NCBI GenBank assembly: GCA_030248225.1
Contig: JASANE010017373.1
Coordinates: 1 to 64,000, forward strand
DNA from: Trileptium ribeirensis
Lineage: Eukaryota; Nematoda; Enoplea; Enoplida; Thoracostomopsidae
DNA length: 64,000 bases
Direction: 5' to 3'
Under the pieces are notes generated by a model. That model saw only the letters and a program-made list of their open reading frames with translations, had not been told where the DNA came from and searched no databases. Made by a program: the position numbers and the translations under genes. The stretch's first letter is position 1; every line of letters begins with the position of its first letter. Below, piece by piece: positions 24,275 through 37,184 of this stretch.

Positions 24275-25440
24275 AAGTATTGCGTCAGAAGAGATATTTG
24301 CTTGGACAGTAGATGCAAACATCTTCATTAAAGTTATCTGTTCGCCGCGATCGTTTTGCATAATGTTAGCGCTCTATCTATAATGTATGAGTGCTTAATA
24401 AATGGATTTTGTATCTGATCTTGATAGATGTATTATTCGTATAAAGTTGGATTTATTTCAAGAAAATACAACCAAACAGTTTGGTTTATTGTGTATCAGA
24501 GGCATACGTTTGTTAACAAAGTATCCTTTTGATTGAGCCCCGCTACAAGACTGGTATAAAACATAAAATTTGTAAAACCGCTGTACATCTTAAACGCTTA
24601 ATGCACAACACTGAATGTGTACAATAATGTATGAGGGTATAAAATTAAGATACAATTTAAATTTAAACAAATTATATTGACTCCAGAATACCCAAACTTT
24701 ATATAACACTGTATATATAGTTATAGCCCAGAAATTAATACAAAAAAAGTATTCCACTTTCCAGTCGCCTACTGTTGTACAATAAATACCATAATACATT
24801 GCTAGAACAATTGAGGCTATTCTATTTGATAGCCTGTATTGCACGGCTGTTCACGAAATGTCATTTTAACTATCGATATTTTTATTCGACATGACATTGA
24901 CAGGCAAGTATATACAAAAGTATCGGCAGTTTTGTAAGTTAAAGCTGAACTGATCGGCTAATAATTATTGAAAAAATAAATCCTTCTTGATCAAATGATA
25001 TTCGTAGAAGTTAGAGTAGCTTTAAAACTCATAGCCGGTAACCGATGACAGGCGAACGAGGAAATCGCATTGCTGCTGTTCAGGAGCGTAGTCTGGACTA
25101 CGAAAAGAGGGGTCCAGTTCTCAAGGAACTAGGCGATAAGAGGTGTGTCGAAGCAAGGGGTATCCATATTCCATGCATCCCCGTTTGCCTATATTTCATG
25201 CATCTACGGTTGCCTAGTAACAAAAATGGTGTACAACTCCTCCAGTAACAATCAGATTTAGCAAATTTCATGTATGTATATATATTTATTTGTATATAAA
25301 ATGGGCGGCCTTTTGGTAAATGTTCTTTCCTTTCAAATTACAACTTTTTTCATGTACGTAATTCAACGTTTCTTTTGGACGACAGGACAAATATTAACAA
25401 CATTTAAGCAAACGAAAAGGTTGTATATACATAGTTTCTC
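24275..25440. other. No gene recognised
   Basis: AT-rich sequence. A short plus frame at 25045-25245 (starting MTGERGNRIAAVQERS) is slightly more GC-rich, but I cannot place it in a family. Confidence 0.4.
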
Positions 25441-25960
25441 CAAATAGGGGGCTGGTATTTCGATTTCTCCCCAGGTTCCCCCAGTTTTTGCCCAGGGTCA
25501 ATTTTGGCCACCCCCAGTTCCTAACCCCAGGCCCTAAAAATGCGTTTGGCCTGATGTGCTAGAAATATGTGAATTTTCCCTGTTGTGGCAAAAAACCAAT
25601 TTTTATCGGCGGGGCTAAAAATTACCAAAATTTTCTATTTTTGTAAGCATAATTGCAACCGGTTACCAAGTTCGACAATTTTGACGTTTTCTAAGAATAA
25701 AACAGTTGTGATTTATTTTCTCGCCAGTTTAATTAGGGACGCCCAGATGAATTTGGAAGAACCGCTTCTCAGGGATTTTCAGCTTCACAGTTTCGAAGTG
25801 AGGGGACCGACAGCTCATGCCCCAGGTATAATTTTGGTGGTTTGGAGAAGCCGGTATACCAGAGTTGGAAGTGGGGCGTATCGACTGGCGTTGCCCCAAT
25901 TCGACTGCCCGGCTGGTAATGAGCTGACAGGTGAGGCTTAGTGCGACGGTTGTTATTGGC
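25440..25960 (+). repeat. Dispersed repeat family D, copy 1
   Basis: Resembles 53690-54010 in the same direction. The shared order is a CCCCAGG-rich block, GGGCTAAAAATTacC, TTTTTgTAAGcAtAATTGCAA, GACGTTTTcTaA, and GAATTTGGAaGA near the end. The open frames here follow the repeat and are not taken as genes. Confidence 0.6.
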
Positions 25961-27116
25961 GCGTGGATAATGCGTTGGACTAGTAGGAGTCTATTATAGA
26001 CCACGTTAACGTAATGAAATGCAAGATTAAACCCAAAAGCTATGTATGCAGTGGATGTACTATTACCGAAATATCACACTTTGGAATATCAGTTGAATAA
26101 AATTTAGAACTGCCTAATAATACGGGGTAGGCACATGGCCAACGGTGCAGTTCGGGCAGAATTTCTGGTTTGCAAGTTTGTCTGAGACCCTCTGGCTATA
26201 TCCTTGCTATTGTTGTCGTTTTATCAATCCCAGCCAAATCCCGTGGTGTTGCCAGCAAATGGAAAACCTAATTTCCCGTTATGGTTCTATTAACGTATTT
26301 ATGACGGAGTGAGCAATGTCGTTGACGGATGCAGATAACACAAATTAAACAGTGCATTCGTAAAACCAAAAATTAGGCGTAATACAACGTGTATTACAAT
26401 TGTAAATTTAAGGCTTTTAAAAACAAAAATAGTTTTCTCCTCATGATAACGCTATTTAAAGGAACTCCGCATGTTTAGGTAAAGAAAAATTTCTTGCACA
26501 ACTACAAAACTGAAAATTACAATATATATATTGATTTCACCACAGCTTAAAATTTTATTTCAATGATTTTTGTTCTTATTGATCATCAGCGCGTCTAGTA
26601 CAAACGGCATAAAACGAATATATATACTACCAGGAATAATGGCAATGGCGGTATATGGTAGATGGCTGATATGATTTGCTGTTGAAATGCAAATATTTTC
26701 TGACATTTATATATTCGGTTAAACTAACAAATGTCGAACACACAAGATTGAATGACAAAAATTCAATTATTCTGTTTGCTTGCCTGTCTAAATCGAAATA
26801 GCATATATATATTTTGAAGGTTGCTAATGTGTTTTCCTTGGAATGAATTCGGATATAGTTTCATGTTTTGCCGAACAGTCGATTATGTGCCGAGTCGTCG
26901 TAGTCTTCGGAAATTTTCTGTTTGTTTAATTCAACTTTATGTGCTGTATATGAAACGGTAACTACACTTCCATAAGAGATTGTGCCAATGCGGTGGTCGC
27001 TGTAAAAACGTTCAAATCATGTCGATACCACCCGATAGGTCTTCATGGTAACGTCATAATCTAGGTGAAATGTTGGAGATCATGGAAATACTGATTCCAC
27101 CGCGCAGTCTTTATAT
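25961..27116. other. No gene seen
   Basis: AT-rich sequence without recognisable coding or RNA features. Confidence 0.4.
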
Positions 27117-27541
27117 GTATATACATTAAAAACATAATTATCCATAAAGGAGTAAAAAAGTTTTAAGGAAAAATTGGGAAGCATTAAGAAGTTTTTGATG
27201 ACCGTCCGTGGCGTAAGCACCCCCTGACGGAACCATTTATCTACCTTAGGGACGGACCTGTATATATTAAACACATAATTATCCATAAAGGATAATTATG
27301 GATTAAGATTAAAATTGGGAAGCATTAAGAAGTTTTTGATGACCGTCCGTGGCGTAAGCACCCCCTGACGGAACCATTTATCTACCTTAGGGACGGACCT
27401 GTATATATTAAACACATAATTATCCATAAAGGAGTAAAAAAGTTTTAAGGAAAAATTGGGAAGCATTAAGAAGTTTTTGATGACCGTCCGTGGCGTAAGC
27501 ACCCCCTGACGGAACCATTTATCTACCTTAGGGACGGACCT
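27117..27541. repeat. Tandem array, three units of about 141-143 bp
   Basis: Units are 27117-27259, 27260-27400 and 27401-27541. Each ends ...TCTACCTTAGGGACGGACCT and contains GACCGTCCGTGGCGTAAGC. Unit 2 has a replaced 20-30-base block where units 1 and 3 read AAAGGAGTAAAAAAGTTTT. The repeated minus-strand frames are products of the array. Confidence 0.9.
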
Positions 27542-28200
27542 GGACACCTATAATATATATTTTTTTCAACGACACAACTAATGCGACAAAACACTAACAC
27601 AACTAACACCAATAAAACGTAGACAAATAATGCGATGCAATTTGATACTAATTGGTGCTAGTATATGTGCGTAAATAATCTCATAGTGAACATTAGTTAT
27701 TTCAGAGTTTAAAAAATTGGCCTGGCACATTTTATATGTCACATTGCATTCGATGTTGTATTTGATTGGCCGTACCAAATCATCACTCTTGTTGTAGTTG
27801 AGAGTTAAATACAACATACAACTTTGCCGAACTCAGCATTCGTCACCACAATGCGGTATTTATGAATGATAGCTTTCATTTTAGTTGTGTCGTGTTTTAA
27901 TTTAGTAATTGTCCTAGGATAACAAGATCTGATTCGGGCTTTATATCAAAAAACTAATTTGTAGTAAAATCGATGTTGTCTGTCCGATGCTTGACTTAAA
28001 CACCATCATCAGTTATGACTGCTTCCGACCCATTGTTACCTTCTTATCGCAAACATGAATTACTCCGTGGTAAATGCTTGAGAGTCACACTGTTGTTAAA
28101 AATAGATAGCACTTCTGAGATACCAAGTGCTCGGTCGTCAATGAAAAATAGGCCCAGGCCGACACGTTACTAGAAACGATACACTGGCCTATACAGGCTG
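27542..28200. other. No gene seen
   Basis: AT-rich spacer. No recognised feature. Confidence 0.4.
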
Positions 28201-28265
28201 CAGTGAGTAATCGGAACCGGAACTGCAATTTTTTCCGGAACAGGAACAGAAACCGGATCCTGGTC
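28200..28265 (-). repeat. Diverged fragment of the CCGGAA-ended repeat
   Basis: Begins CAGTGAGTAATCGGAACC, close to the inverse end CAGGGAGTAACCGG of the full copies, followed by GGAACAGGAACAGAAACC. Confidence 0.6.
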
Positions 28266-28618
28266 TATATCTATAAGGTACAATTAAAAAAAGTATTAGT
28301 GAACATCTTGTTTGTGGGATGTGAACCATGGGCATATAGGACAATTTAGCGGAACACGCTGGATTTATTGTTTTAAAGGTATGTTAGGTACGTCGTTACC
28401 CTACTACTGAGCTGCATGGGGCTATAAAATTTCGGTGACAAAATTGTGATATTTTGACATTTTTCAATTAATGGTACGTTGGGGGCTGTACATCGTAGTC
28501 AGATTTCTCGGATAGCTGGCTACGATTAATGCAATTGTACTTACGTTGAAAGCAGCTAATCCGGAAAGTAGTAGGACTCCTGTTTTTCTTACAATTATAA
28601 TTTCCTTGTACGCTGTGA

Positions 28619-29468
28619 GTCGGGTGGGGACCTACACCTTTCTACAACATATAACGCGTAAAATCGTAACTATTTTTAGAGGTCCTGGATTTGGATTTGG
28701 TCAGGGGGGGGGCTACTGGTCGGGGGGGCTACACATCAGGGGCTATATTTTCATTAAAAATTTTGTAATACATGGCCCGATTCTTGTGGGGAGTTGCTAT
28801 ATTTCTATCCGGCCTATTGTAAGACTGTATGCTAAATTTGGTTTTTTTTAAACTGCATTTTCGTAAGGTCGGAGGAGGGCTACATTTTACATACCTCATT
28901 TTTGGCACTTTGTGACCTTCGGCCTCATAACTAAGCAACACATAGACATACGCTCACTTTTTTCACTGACACCTGTACCGATTACGATTATCGTTATATA
29001 GAATTATTGGCGCTAGTGCACTTTGACATTATTTACCAGCGTATGCTAGTTGTCAGATTTGACCTAGGTCGGGGGGGGGCTACATGTCACGAAAAAAAAT
29101 TCTGAAGCTTGGCGTCAGCTTCAGTGTCTATCTTTACCCCCAAGTTTTTCCGGAAAAATTAGCAAATATCAAACGATCACAGTGAAATAAAAAACACATA
29201 CATGTATCACGTGCTGGCGATACCGCGAACGTTTACAGCGGGACATGTGTTTATGGCTTCATTTGGCCCATCCGATTTGTGGACCCCTAGCTCCTGCTAT
29301 GTTAGGGGCACAGAAGTCCACCATACCTTATAATGACCGTCGGACAGCATATTACTACACCACACAGCGCCATTAAATTTCCTTCCAAAAGACTGGTGGT
29401 ATCTAAAAAGTGCCGATGTAGCCACCCCCCCCCCCCCGACCAAGTTACATGGTTTCGTGAAATGCCCC
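28619..29468 (-). mobile_element. TIR element with C/G homopolymer runs, truncated copy
   Basis: Reverse complement of 52167-53010. The right end is the terminal inverted repeat (inverse of GGGGCATTTCACGAAACC), flanked by ATA, i.e. TAT on the other strand, as at 52164. The left end stops at CCCACCCGACT, inside the first unit of the minisatellite seen in the full copy. It contains runs of 7-14 G or C (for example 29424-29437) next to CTACAT words. Confidence 0.8.
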
Positions 29469-29485
29469 ATAATGAAATCTGAATC

Positions 29486-30208
29486 AAAATATGTGTAACA
29501 TTGTCGCGTGTACAGTAGAATTAACTGACAAAGGCACATTTGGAAACTGTCACAAAGTGTGGCATTTTTTAGACCTTTCTCATACCCCTACTTGGCAAAT
29601 AGAACGTCATTTTCTATGTTTGTGCAGAGAAACCACTAATATGTACTGGCGAAATCACTAATATGTACTGAAAATTTCAAAATATGTGTAGCATTGTCGT
29701 GTGTACAGTACAATTAACTGAAAAAGGCACATTTGAAAGCTGTCACAAAGTGGCATTTTTTTGCGACATTTTTCATACCTTTACTTGGCAAACAGAACCT
29801 CATTTTCTACGTTTGTGCAGAGAAACCACTAATATGTACTGGAGAAATCACTAACATGTCCTGAAAATTTCAAAATACGTGTAGCATTGTCGTGTGTACA
29901 GTACAAATAACTGAAAAACGCACATTTGGAAGCTGTCACAAAGTGTGGCATTTTTTTCGACCGTTTTCATACCTTTACTTGGCAAACAAAACGTCATTTT
30001 CTACGTTTGTGCAGAGAAACCACTAATATGTGCTGGAGAAATCACTAATATGTACTGAAAATTTCAAAATACGTGTAGCATTGTCGTGTGTACAGTGGAA
30101 TTAACTGGAAAAGGCACATTTGAAAGCTGTCATGAAGTGTGGCATTTTTTCGGCCATCCTCATACCTCTACGTTTGTGCGGAGAAACCACTAATATGTAC
30201 TGAAAATT
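29486..30208. repeat. Tandem array, about four units of 193 bp
   Basis: Units start near 29486, 29679, 29872 and 30066 with AAAATAYGTGTAGCATTGTCG. Each carries GCTGTCACAAAGTG and CACTAATATGTACTG words. The last unit has an internal deletion. Units differ by a few substitutions. It begins directly beside the TIR element's end. Confidence 0.92.
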
Positions 30209-30769
30209 TATTTACATCCACTGGTTTATCATTGTACTGTCACCGGTATTTTTGCTTATGTGTGAATTTGGCATGTTCTTAGCAGCTCATTTCCGGGCGG
30301 TGAACGCATATTAGCATAGATTGTTCGTTTTTCCACGCGTGTTACTATTGTTAGACAATTTCCAGCAAGTTGAAATGTACGATATTGCTTCGTGTTGTTC
30401 TCTCTCGAGCATATGAAAATTAACTGATAGACACAATTGGCAGCAGTTGTTTGTTGCAGTATACTAAGCAGGAACCGTTGGGCAATGACACAGCTAACAA
30501 ATTCAGGACTAAGGAGTACCTACTTCAAAAATTATAAATATGCTTGTGTTGCCTTATAAACGGTTTAGTGTTTTTTGCCTTTCACAAAAAGCCTTTTGTG
30601 TAATTAAAGAGTTAATAATTACAGACATACCAAAGTGAACACAATGACAGGAAATGTTTTGTTTTTATGTTACACAAATAGCATCAAGAATGTTGCTACA
30701 CATACGGTTTAATCCGTTAGCTAATTTTGACAAGAATGGGAAAAGTATATTAGAAATTTAGCTATGATA
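30209..30769. other. No gene seen
   Basis: AT-rich sequence without recognised features. Confidence 0.4.
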
Positions 30770-30872
30770 TCCAAAAGTGGAAAAACTGGAACTTCGATTC
30801 CGGTAAAAATTGGCCGGAAGCAGTAACCTGAACCCGAATTTTGCCGGAACCGGAAATCTGCTTACTCTTTGA
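30770..30872 (+). repeat. Diverged fragment of the CCGGAA-ended repeat
   Basis: CCGGTAAAAATTGGCCGG followed by TGCCGGAACCGGAAAT and CTTACTCTTTG, parallel to ...CCGGTTACTCCCTG in the full copies. Confidence 0.5.
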
Positions 30873-33800
30873 TAAACTGGCTCTGTCACCATACAATTTA
30901 AACTGTATTTATTTGACGAAGAGTTTATATGACTGGATAAAAATCCTACTGGCTGTAACTGAAAATTAGTCAATCAGCACCGCGAAACGAAATTTGTACG
31001 TTTTAATTATGTACACGCCCAGAAATTCTTAAGCCACAATCGGGATCCAGTATTTTTAATTTTTGGGGGACAAATTTTATTACAGTCATTCAGTTTTAAA
31101 GTGGATAACCTATAACGCTTTAAAACCCTGAATCTAAGCCACTCGCACACAGTTCCAAATGCAAGTTTTTTTACCAGAACATTTCTTTTGAAATCTGGCT
31201 CTGTCGTTGCATCTGTTTTGCGTTCATGTCGGTCGATGAGCGGGTTTGTCAATCGGATAATGTTTTGGACCATTGGATGACTACTAACAAATCTCGGGAT
31301 TTGCGAAACTTAAAACAGTAAATCGGGTTGCCGGTAATCTGGTGGCTGTAGCTAGACAAACCATAACCTCTTTTGTATAAATATACCGAATTAAACTTTT
31401 TAATAAATATAATACATATGGGAACAGTATTAGTTGAAAACTTGTATAACATACAACTACAATGGACATAAGCTAAAGAACTAAACACTTCAGCTACATT
31501 TATAATATATATGTATATACATGATAGCTATATAAATGTCTTTAGTGTATAGCACAAAACAGCAGTAAATTTATGTCAATTTAGATAATGGATTCTCTGG
31601 CATTCCCAATGTCAAACATATAAACGAGATGGTCTGTTGGTTTTTATATTCGGAGACGTTTTGCTTTAAGGCTAGAGGAAAGCAGGTGGTATATATAAAG
31701 ATTGGCGAGATGAAACGGTTGAACCGCACAAATGAGGTTTTCACAATTTTCTGTATGCATCGATTTTGCAGGTTGAACTATTATCTGGAAGGGTTTTCTT
31801 TTTTTCTGAGTTTTTAATCAAATTCCTAGAGCTGTTTTACGGTATTTTAAGTTACATTTTTTTTAATTTTGTCAATGTAAATGTTCGCCGTCAGATTAAT
31901 TGGTTGAGGAGTATATATATATGTATGTATATGATGATGGCGAGGTTGCACCAGCGTCACACTTGCATTATTACAATTATATTTTCGCCTGGAGATTGAC
32001 ATTTCACTAACTGGTTTTTGAACTCATAACGGTACATGTGATTCAAAATCTGCGCTACCCAGAGCAAATGTGACAAGAAGGGCCAAGTTTGTGTTATAGC
32101 CATCGGTTTATGGTTTCGTCTTTGGCGCCAACTCGGAATGGGATCTCAGAGAACCCTTGAGGTGATCTCTGGTTTAATTTCAATTAATTAAAACCCAAGA
32201 CTTTGGGGCGAAGGGCTTTCTTGGTTGATCAAGTGCTTTAGATGTTTGGTGGCACAAGAATATAGTAATCCGGGATGTCCATGTTTGATAACTACCACAT
32301 GTCGCCTAATCTGATGCAGCAATATTACGAACAAACCTACCAAATCCGACACAATGAAAACTTTATGTGATAAGCCCACCATGACAGTCGAACTTTGCAT
32401 TTCTTGTAGACTGTCGTTTAAATATCGCTGCTAAAATTCTGGACCCACCCAAAATGTAATTGCCGTGCCCAATCTAAAAGTTGAGATGTTTGTAAAATCA
32501 GCCATCCGACCAGAACTAACTGCACTATGCTTCAACATTTAAAAGTTTGCAATCAGGTTTCAGTTCACGGTCGCCCAGAACAAGTATACCGTGGACAGAA
32601 ATTAGTTTTACATTTTAGTAGAAGCTATATCCTCGCTTCTCCAAACCGGGATGGGGGCTCCCTCGCTTTTGATCTCCACCACCGCACTGTCTGGCCCGGC
32701 TCCCCGCTTCGATCCCCCTAAGTTATTTTGTATCTGGGTGCCTCCGAGCTGATGTCTTACCCCCCCCGGTCGCGGGGGTTCGTGGAGACGTCAGACGTCG
32801 AAGCCTGCATGTCACCGAAACTATATAATGCGATATTTAAATTAGATTATAGACAAATTGTTTCAATACGTATGTATTAGTGCTGGAATACAATCAAATC
32901 TTGTGTCACACACGGATTTTAGCAACGTGGGCTTTGCGAAATTGTGTTATTTGCACTCTCATTTGGTGTCTCAAATTAATTTAGAAATTTTGATTGCGAT
33001 TGCCAGAAATATTTTGATTTTAAATTGACATGATATTGGTAGCTAAAAGAAATCGTTTAGTCTCGTTTTCAATGTTTTCCACGCCGGTCTCATTATCAGT
33101 GTATGCCAACAACAACAAAGCATGGATAGGGTGTTCGTAGTCCTTCTTTGGCTAACTCGTTTATTTTGTGTTTCAAACTTGGAACCCAAGCTGATTTCGG
33201 TAATCAATCGAATGCAAATTTGTCGTTGGGATTTATTAGATATCATATTGTTTCAAAATTTCGTAGGCCACATTATATACAGCATACCTAATGAGTAAAG
33301 AGAGTTTTTTGGTTAGTAGATCGGTATTGTGGATTTTGAAGGTTGATATATACATAATTGTTAAGCGGTGTTGGTTGTTTATTGCCTGTTTCAATGCGTC
33401 ACTCGTCACACATCCCTTTGAAGCTAATTAAATTTTCGATGAAAAAAATTGTAAATCAACAACATAAATTTGACGCATTGGTTATACGCAGTGCGTTGCG
33501 CAGCAATATAAGTATCCATTTGCAATATATATATATATATGTCATGATATACATAGAATTAAATATTTGTAAGCGTAATAATACAACCAGTCCACGCTTT
33601 TTCAAATATTTGGTAATCTTTTGCGCATTGTTCAATCTTAATCAATTTTTGCAAGAGAACTAGGACGTTGTGCGTGTAATTAGTTGGTAATTTAGCGGAA
33701 ATTATGTATCTTTTTTCATTCGAAATATGTTGTTTCGTGCACCGGTATCCGTTAGGTATCGCATGTCGTGGTGAATTGTATTGTCGAAGCTTCTGCTTCT

Positions 33801-34227
33801 ATAGAACTCCGATCAAAAAAAACAACATCACTAATATAATAATCAGTTAATAAAATTAACTGATTAAACCAGGAGTCGATGATAATTGACTCTACTGAAG
33901 CTGAAGCAACGTCGGCTATCATCAAGTCTTGATGAAGGTACGAGCGGGAATCCAGCAGAAACATAAGTCAGTATAAATTGGCTTAGCGGCAAGAGTTGAT
34001 AATAAAAATTGTAGAAGTATATATATGTAGCAAAATTTTTATTATGTGCTCATGTCAAGGTTGTGGTAATTGCACAATATTCACCGGTATTGTTAGTATT
34101 ATAAATATGTTATTGTTTACCTTAGTACAAGGCTGGCAGAGGGTGTTGCAGTCACGCAACATGCTTGGGTTCGCAATGAAGGACTTAACTCCGGATGTAA
34201 AACTCATAGAGCTGTAACACTGAACAT
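30873..34227. other. No gene recognised
   Basis: About 3.3 kb without a supported gene. A clean 10-bp stem hairpin with a 5-base loop lies at 33841-33865, inside a larger imperfect hairpin (about 33783-33925). A short GC-rich patch at 32630-32800 has an open frame but no family match. Any 5' exons of the downstream RhoGEF gene within this stretch are not recognisable by eye. Confidence 0.4.
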
Positions 34228-35005
34228 ACTACACATATATACGTTTGTTGCATGTTCTTCTGTAGGAAATTAAAAATTATTGGTTTATATGATTCTAAGA
34301 GAAAATAATAGATAGAAGGTAATTTTCTGATCAGTGGTCAGAGACACTGTTTAGGCTAGCGTTGGACAAACAGTGCCCGTCAGATCATAATGACGATAAC
34401 TTTCTAATCAGAATGCTATAAATGAGACACACCCTGATGCTGCTCGCACAGTTTCAATAAATACAGTGCATTGCCATGAAAGCAGTCTTTAGCTGCGTTG
34501 CAGATAACGTTAGTTCACTTCAATTTAGACTGATTTACCAAGGTTACAAGCGCACTGGCGGGTGCTTGACGCAATTTATGTTAGCCAAGCATACCCTAAG
34601 TACTTTTGCGTAAGCCATACTCTGTTACCGGGTTGGATCGGCTTAATTCAAACGTATCCCACAGACTTCTGGATGTGTAAAATAGCTGCTACAGGCATCA
34701 ACCTGGCTTTGATTTAACAAACTCCTGCAGGTTATTATGAAAAATTCCTGCTCAAATTATGCGTCCTACTTACGTTTCACACGGCTAATTGGTTAGTTAA
34801 TCCTTTCTTTTGCTTGGTTGTATTGGAGCTTGATCATTGTATAATATATATTACATATGTTTGGATTATATACAGGATGAAGCAAAAAACGTGGAAAATT
34901 TCAAACAAAATTTTTAAACCGGAATTCCGGTTCCGGTATGGTTTTTGCCCTTTGCCGGAACCGCAACCGGAACACGATTTTCGCCGGAATTCCGGTTACT
35001 CCCTG
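34228..35005 (+). mobile_element. CCGGAA-ended dispersed repeat, full-length copy 2
   Basis: Close match over its whole length to 21590-22376, with small indels and substitutions, ending ...CCGGTTACTCCCTG. It lies about 150 bases upstream of the probable first visible RhoGEF exon. Confidence 0.85.
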
Positions 35006-35156
35006 GCGTACAGCTACATATAAAATTGTTTCGTGGTTAATTTTTTCCGTTACCTTGTTTTGCAATGGTGAGCATTTGACTGTATAACCCTACACAAGGT
35101 GTGTTTGGCTACCATTTCAAACGCATACATATATTCTCACAGGCACCATTCTCCAG

Positions 35157-35392
35157 GTTGATTTATCCAAGCCGGGGGAGAGCGGTTTTCTGCGCTTTTT
35201 GGCGGCCCCCCGGTCTGGCCCCCGGCTCACCAATTCGACCCTCTTATACATTTCGAATCGGAGTGCTGCCCGAATGATGCCTTTCCGGACTTCCAGCGCC
35301 TGTGGAGAAGCCAGCCTGGTAGAAGTCTCGAAATATCTATGTCGATCGTATGACACTGTTACTTTGAACCTACTATGTACGATAGATGGTCG
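35157..35392 (+). CDS. RhoGEF probable upstream exon (0)
   Basis: The acceptor ...CATTCTCCAG/GTTG at 35156 and donor CG/GTGAGG at 35392 enclose 236 bases open in phase 0. They end with two bases that pair with the single leading base of the next exon to give Arg before FAKKWQEL. The patch is much more GC-rich than its flanks. The protein has no domain I recognise. The opposite strand is also open here (35117-35356), so support rests on splice sites and phase. Confidence 0.5.
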
Positions 35393-35758
35393 GTGAGGAG
35401 AATAGCAGCCCTTAACAAGCTGAATTGAGTTATAAAGTTATTGTGATGTATGCTGGATTATTGTTCCTTCTCTCTTCTGTAGACGTCTATGATATCATGG
35501 GCTGGGAGGAATATTCTATTATATACGTATATAACCAAATTTCGCTAGCTATGGTTTTATAATATATATGCAACACCTAACTTTCGTGTTTGTTTTGTGG
35601 TGTCCTAACATCGTGTTCAACACAACAGGTTTGAAATCCCATGGTGTTGAAACTAAAAACCAATCATATTGTAACCAGGATTCCCGTATTGTATTATAAT
35701 CTAGATTGCTTATTTTCTCGGTTGAATATATATAATTATTATTAGCATATTATTTGAG

Positions 35759-35939
35759 ATTTGCCAAAAAGTGGCAAGAACTCGGACTATGGGAAGACGA
35801 GCCTGACGCCTGGAGTGTTGTTGCCGATAAACAGCTGACCGCCGATATGCATTCCAAAGACATCAAACGACAAGATATTATTTACGAGCTCATTCTTACC
35901 GAGAAAATCTATTGTCGAACGTTGGTGATATTGAAAGGG
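35759..35939 (+). CDS. RhoGEF exon 1: pre-DH and start of DH domain
   Basis: Encodes FAKKWQELGLWEDEPDAWSV, then KDIKRQDIIYELILTEKIYC, the start of the DH domain in this family (KRQ-x-IYEL-x-TE is the hallmark of the first DH helix). The donor is GGG/GTACGT. An alternative acceptor at 35745 would add four codons but would not match the upstream exon's phase. Confidence 0.9.
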
Positions 35940-37184
35940 GTACGTTGTTTTGAAGCTTTGTCTGCTATTAAGTCCTACTACTACTGAAACTTACTCGACC
36001 CAGGTTTGGATTAATGTGATTTTGCGGAACATCTATATAGGTGAATGTGTGTACACGTTTGCCGTACCGGATAATGCATATATTATGTCAAATTATACAT
36101 GGGTTATATTCGCCATTGTCAAACTTTATAATTTGACGCCATTATTCAAAAATTCACTATATATATATATTATATTGTCTAAAATGTATTATTTTTTCAC
36201 GATTGACATAATTATGCTGCGTCGAAAATTTTTTGTCAATAAATAGATCGTCAGTTGTAACAAAAACCCGTTCAGTGTGTAGTTTATCATATTAAATTCG
36301 TTGTATCTTGGCACTAACATCCAGATTATAAAATTCTTTTTTTTGCCATTTTTTTGTATTTTTCTTATTTTTATGTATTTCCAAATTTTTAGTCAAATTC
36401 TTAACTGGACGAAGAATACTGGCTACATATATTACTTTGTTACATTGGAAAAATCCGGTCATAGTAATAGGAAAGCCATATAGCTATAACGAAATACTAC
36501 AAAAAATTGCACATTCCTCTCCTCAAGAATTGAAAATAATCGGGGATAACTGGAAACTGGTTAGTAATAATAGGACTGAGAGTTTTACGATCCGCTGTGT
36601 TTTTCTATGAAAAGTATACATTATTTCGCCCTTACACAGTGAAGGTTGTGATATTATTTTGAGATAGTTATTTATTCAGGCTTCCAGAAATTTTAAGAAA
36701 AAATAATAGGTAATATTGGTATTGGAAAATAATTGGTAAAAGCCTATCCACGACGAATACTTTCTTTGTGACTTATCTAAGATTCCATTCTGTAGCACTG
36801 AAGTTGTCTCAGTTTAAGTGTGTCAAAAAATTAAACTTATTTCGGAGCGGCCGAATGTTAATCCAGAAAGGCCGTGTACTAGTTTAGTAGCGCACTATGC
36901 TCTTTTGTTTACAGACCTCTTCACTTTAGACCATGTGTGTTGGTAGGTGTGGTGGTTACCCCTAAGGATCGGCCCCTTCAAGCCATATTATTTGCCCGCT
37001 GCTTCCTCCTGGCACGCGCAAAATTTTAGCAGAAATTGGGGTAAGATTGCCAAAAATGAAGGTGGCCCTTGGGGGTCAATTCAGCCCCCTCCCTTCCGAT
37101 TGTCTACCCACTCCCTTAGCCGACGGACCTTCGACGCCTATGTTTTAGCCCTTTGCAACTTTATTAAATTTTGTGGGTTGACAG
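35940..37184 (+). other. RhoGEF intron 1
   Basis: AT-rich, with a GC-rich patch at 36930-37140 carrying CCCC runs. No separate gene is recognised. Confidence 0.7.

Noticed and set aside
23826..24276. Duplicated small protein of about 70-100 residues
   Set aside because: The frame repeats only because the DNA is duplicated; it resembles no family and part of it is read from the LINE joint.
27080..27547. Repeated minus-strand peptide frames, possible repeat protein
   Set aside because: The frames repeat because of the 141-bp tandem array and are interrupted by unit differences.
29486..30208. Regularly spaced repeats resembling a CRISPR array
   Set aside because: Units are 193 bp, adjacent, with no unique spacers, and the genome is clearly eukaryotic.
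32527..32721. GC-rich plus-strand frame, possible upstream RhoGEF exon
   Set aside because: No good donor with matching phase and no family similarity; kept only as an unexplained GC patch.
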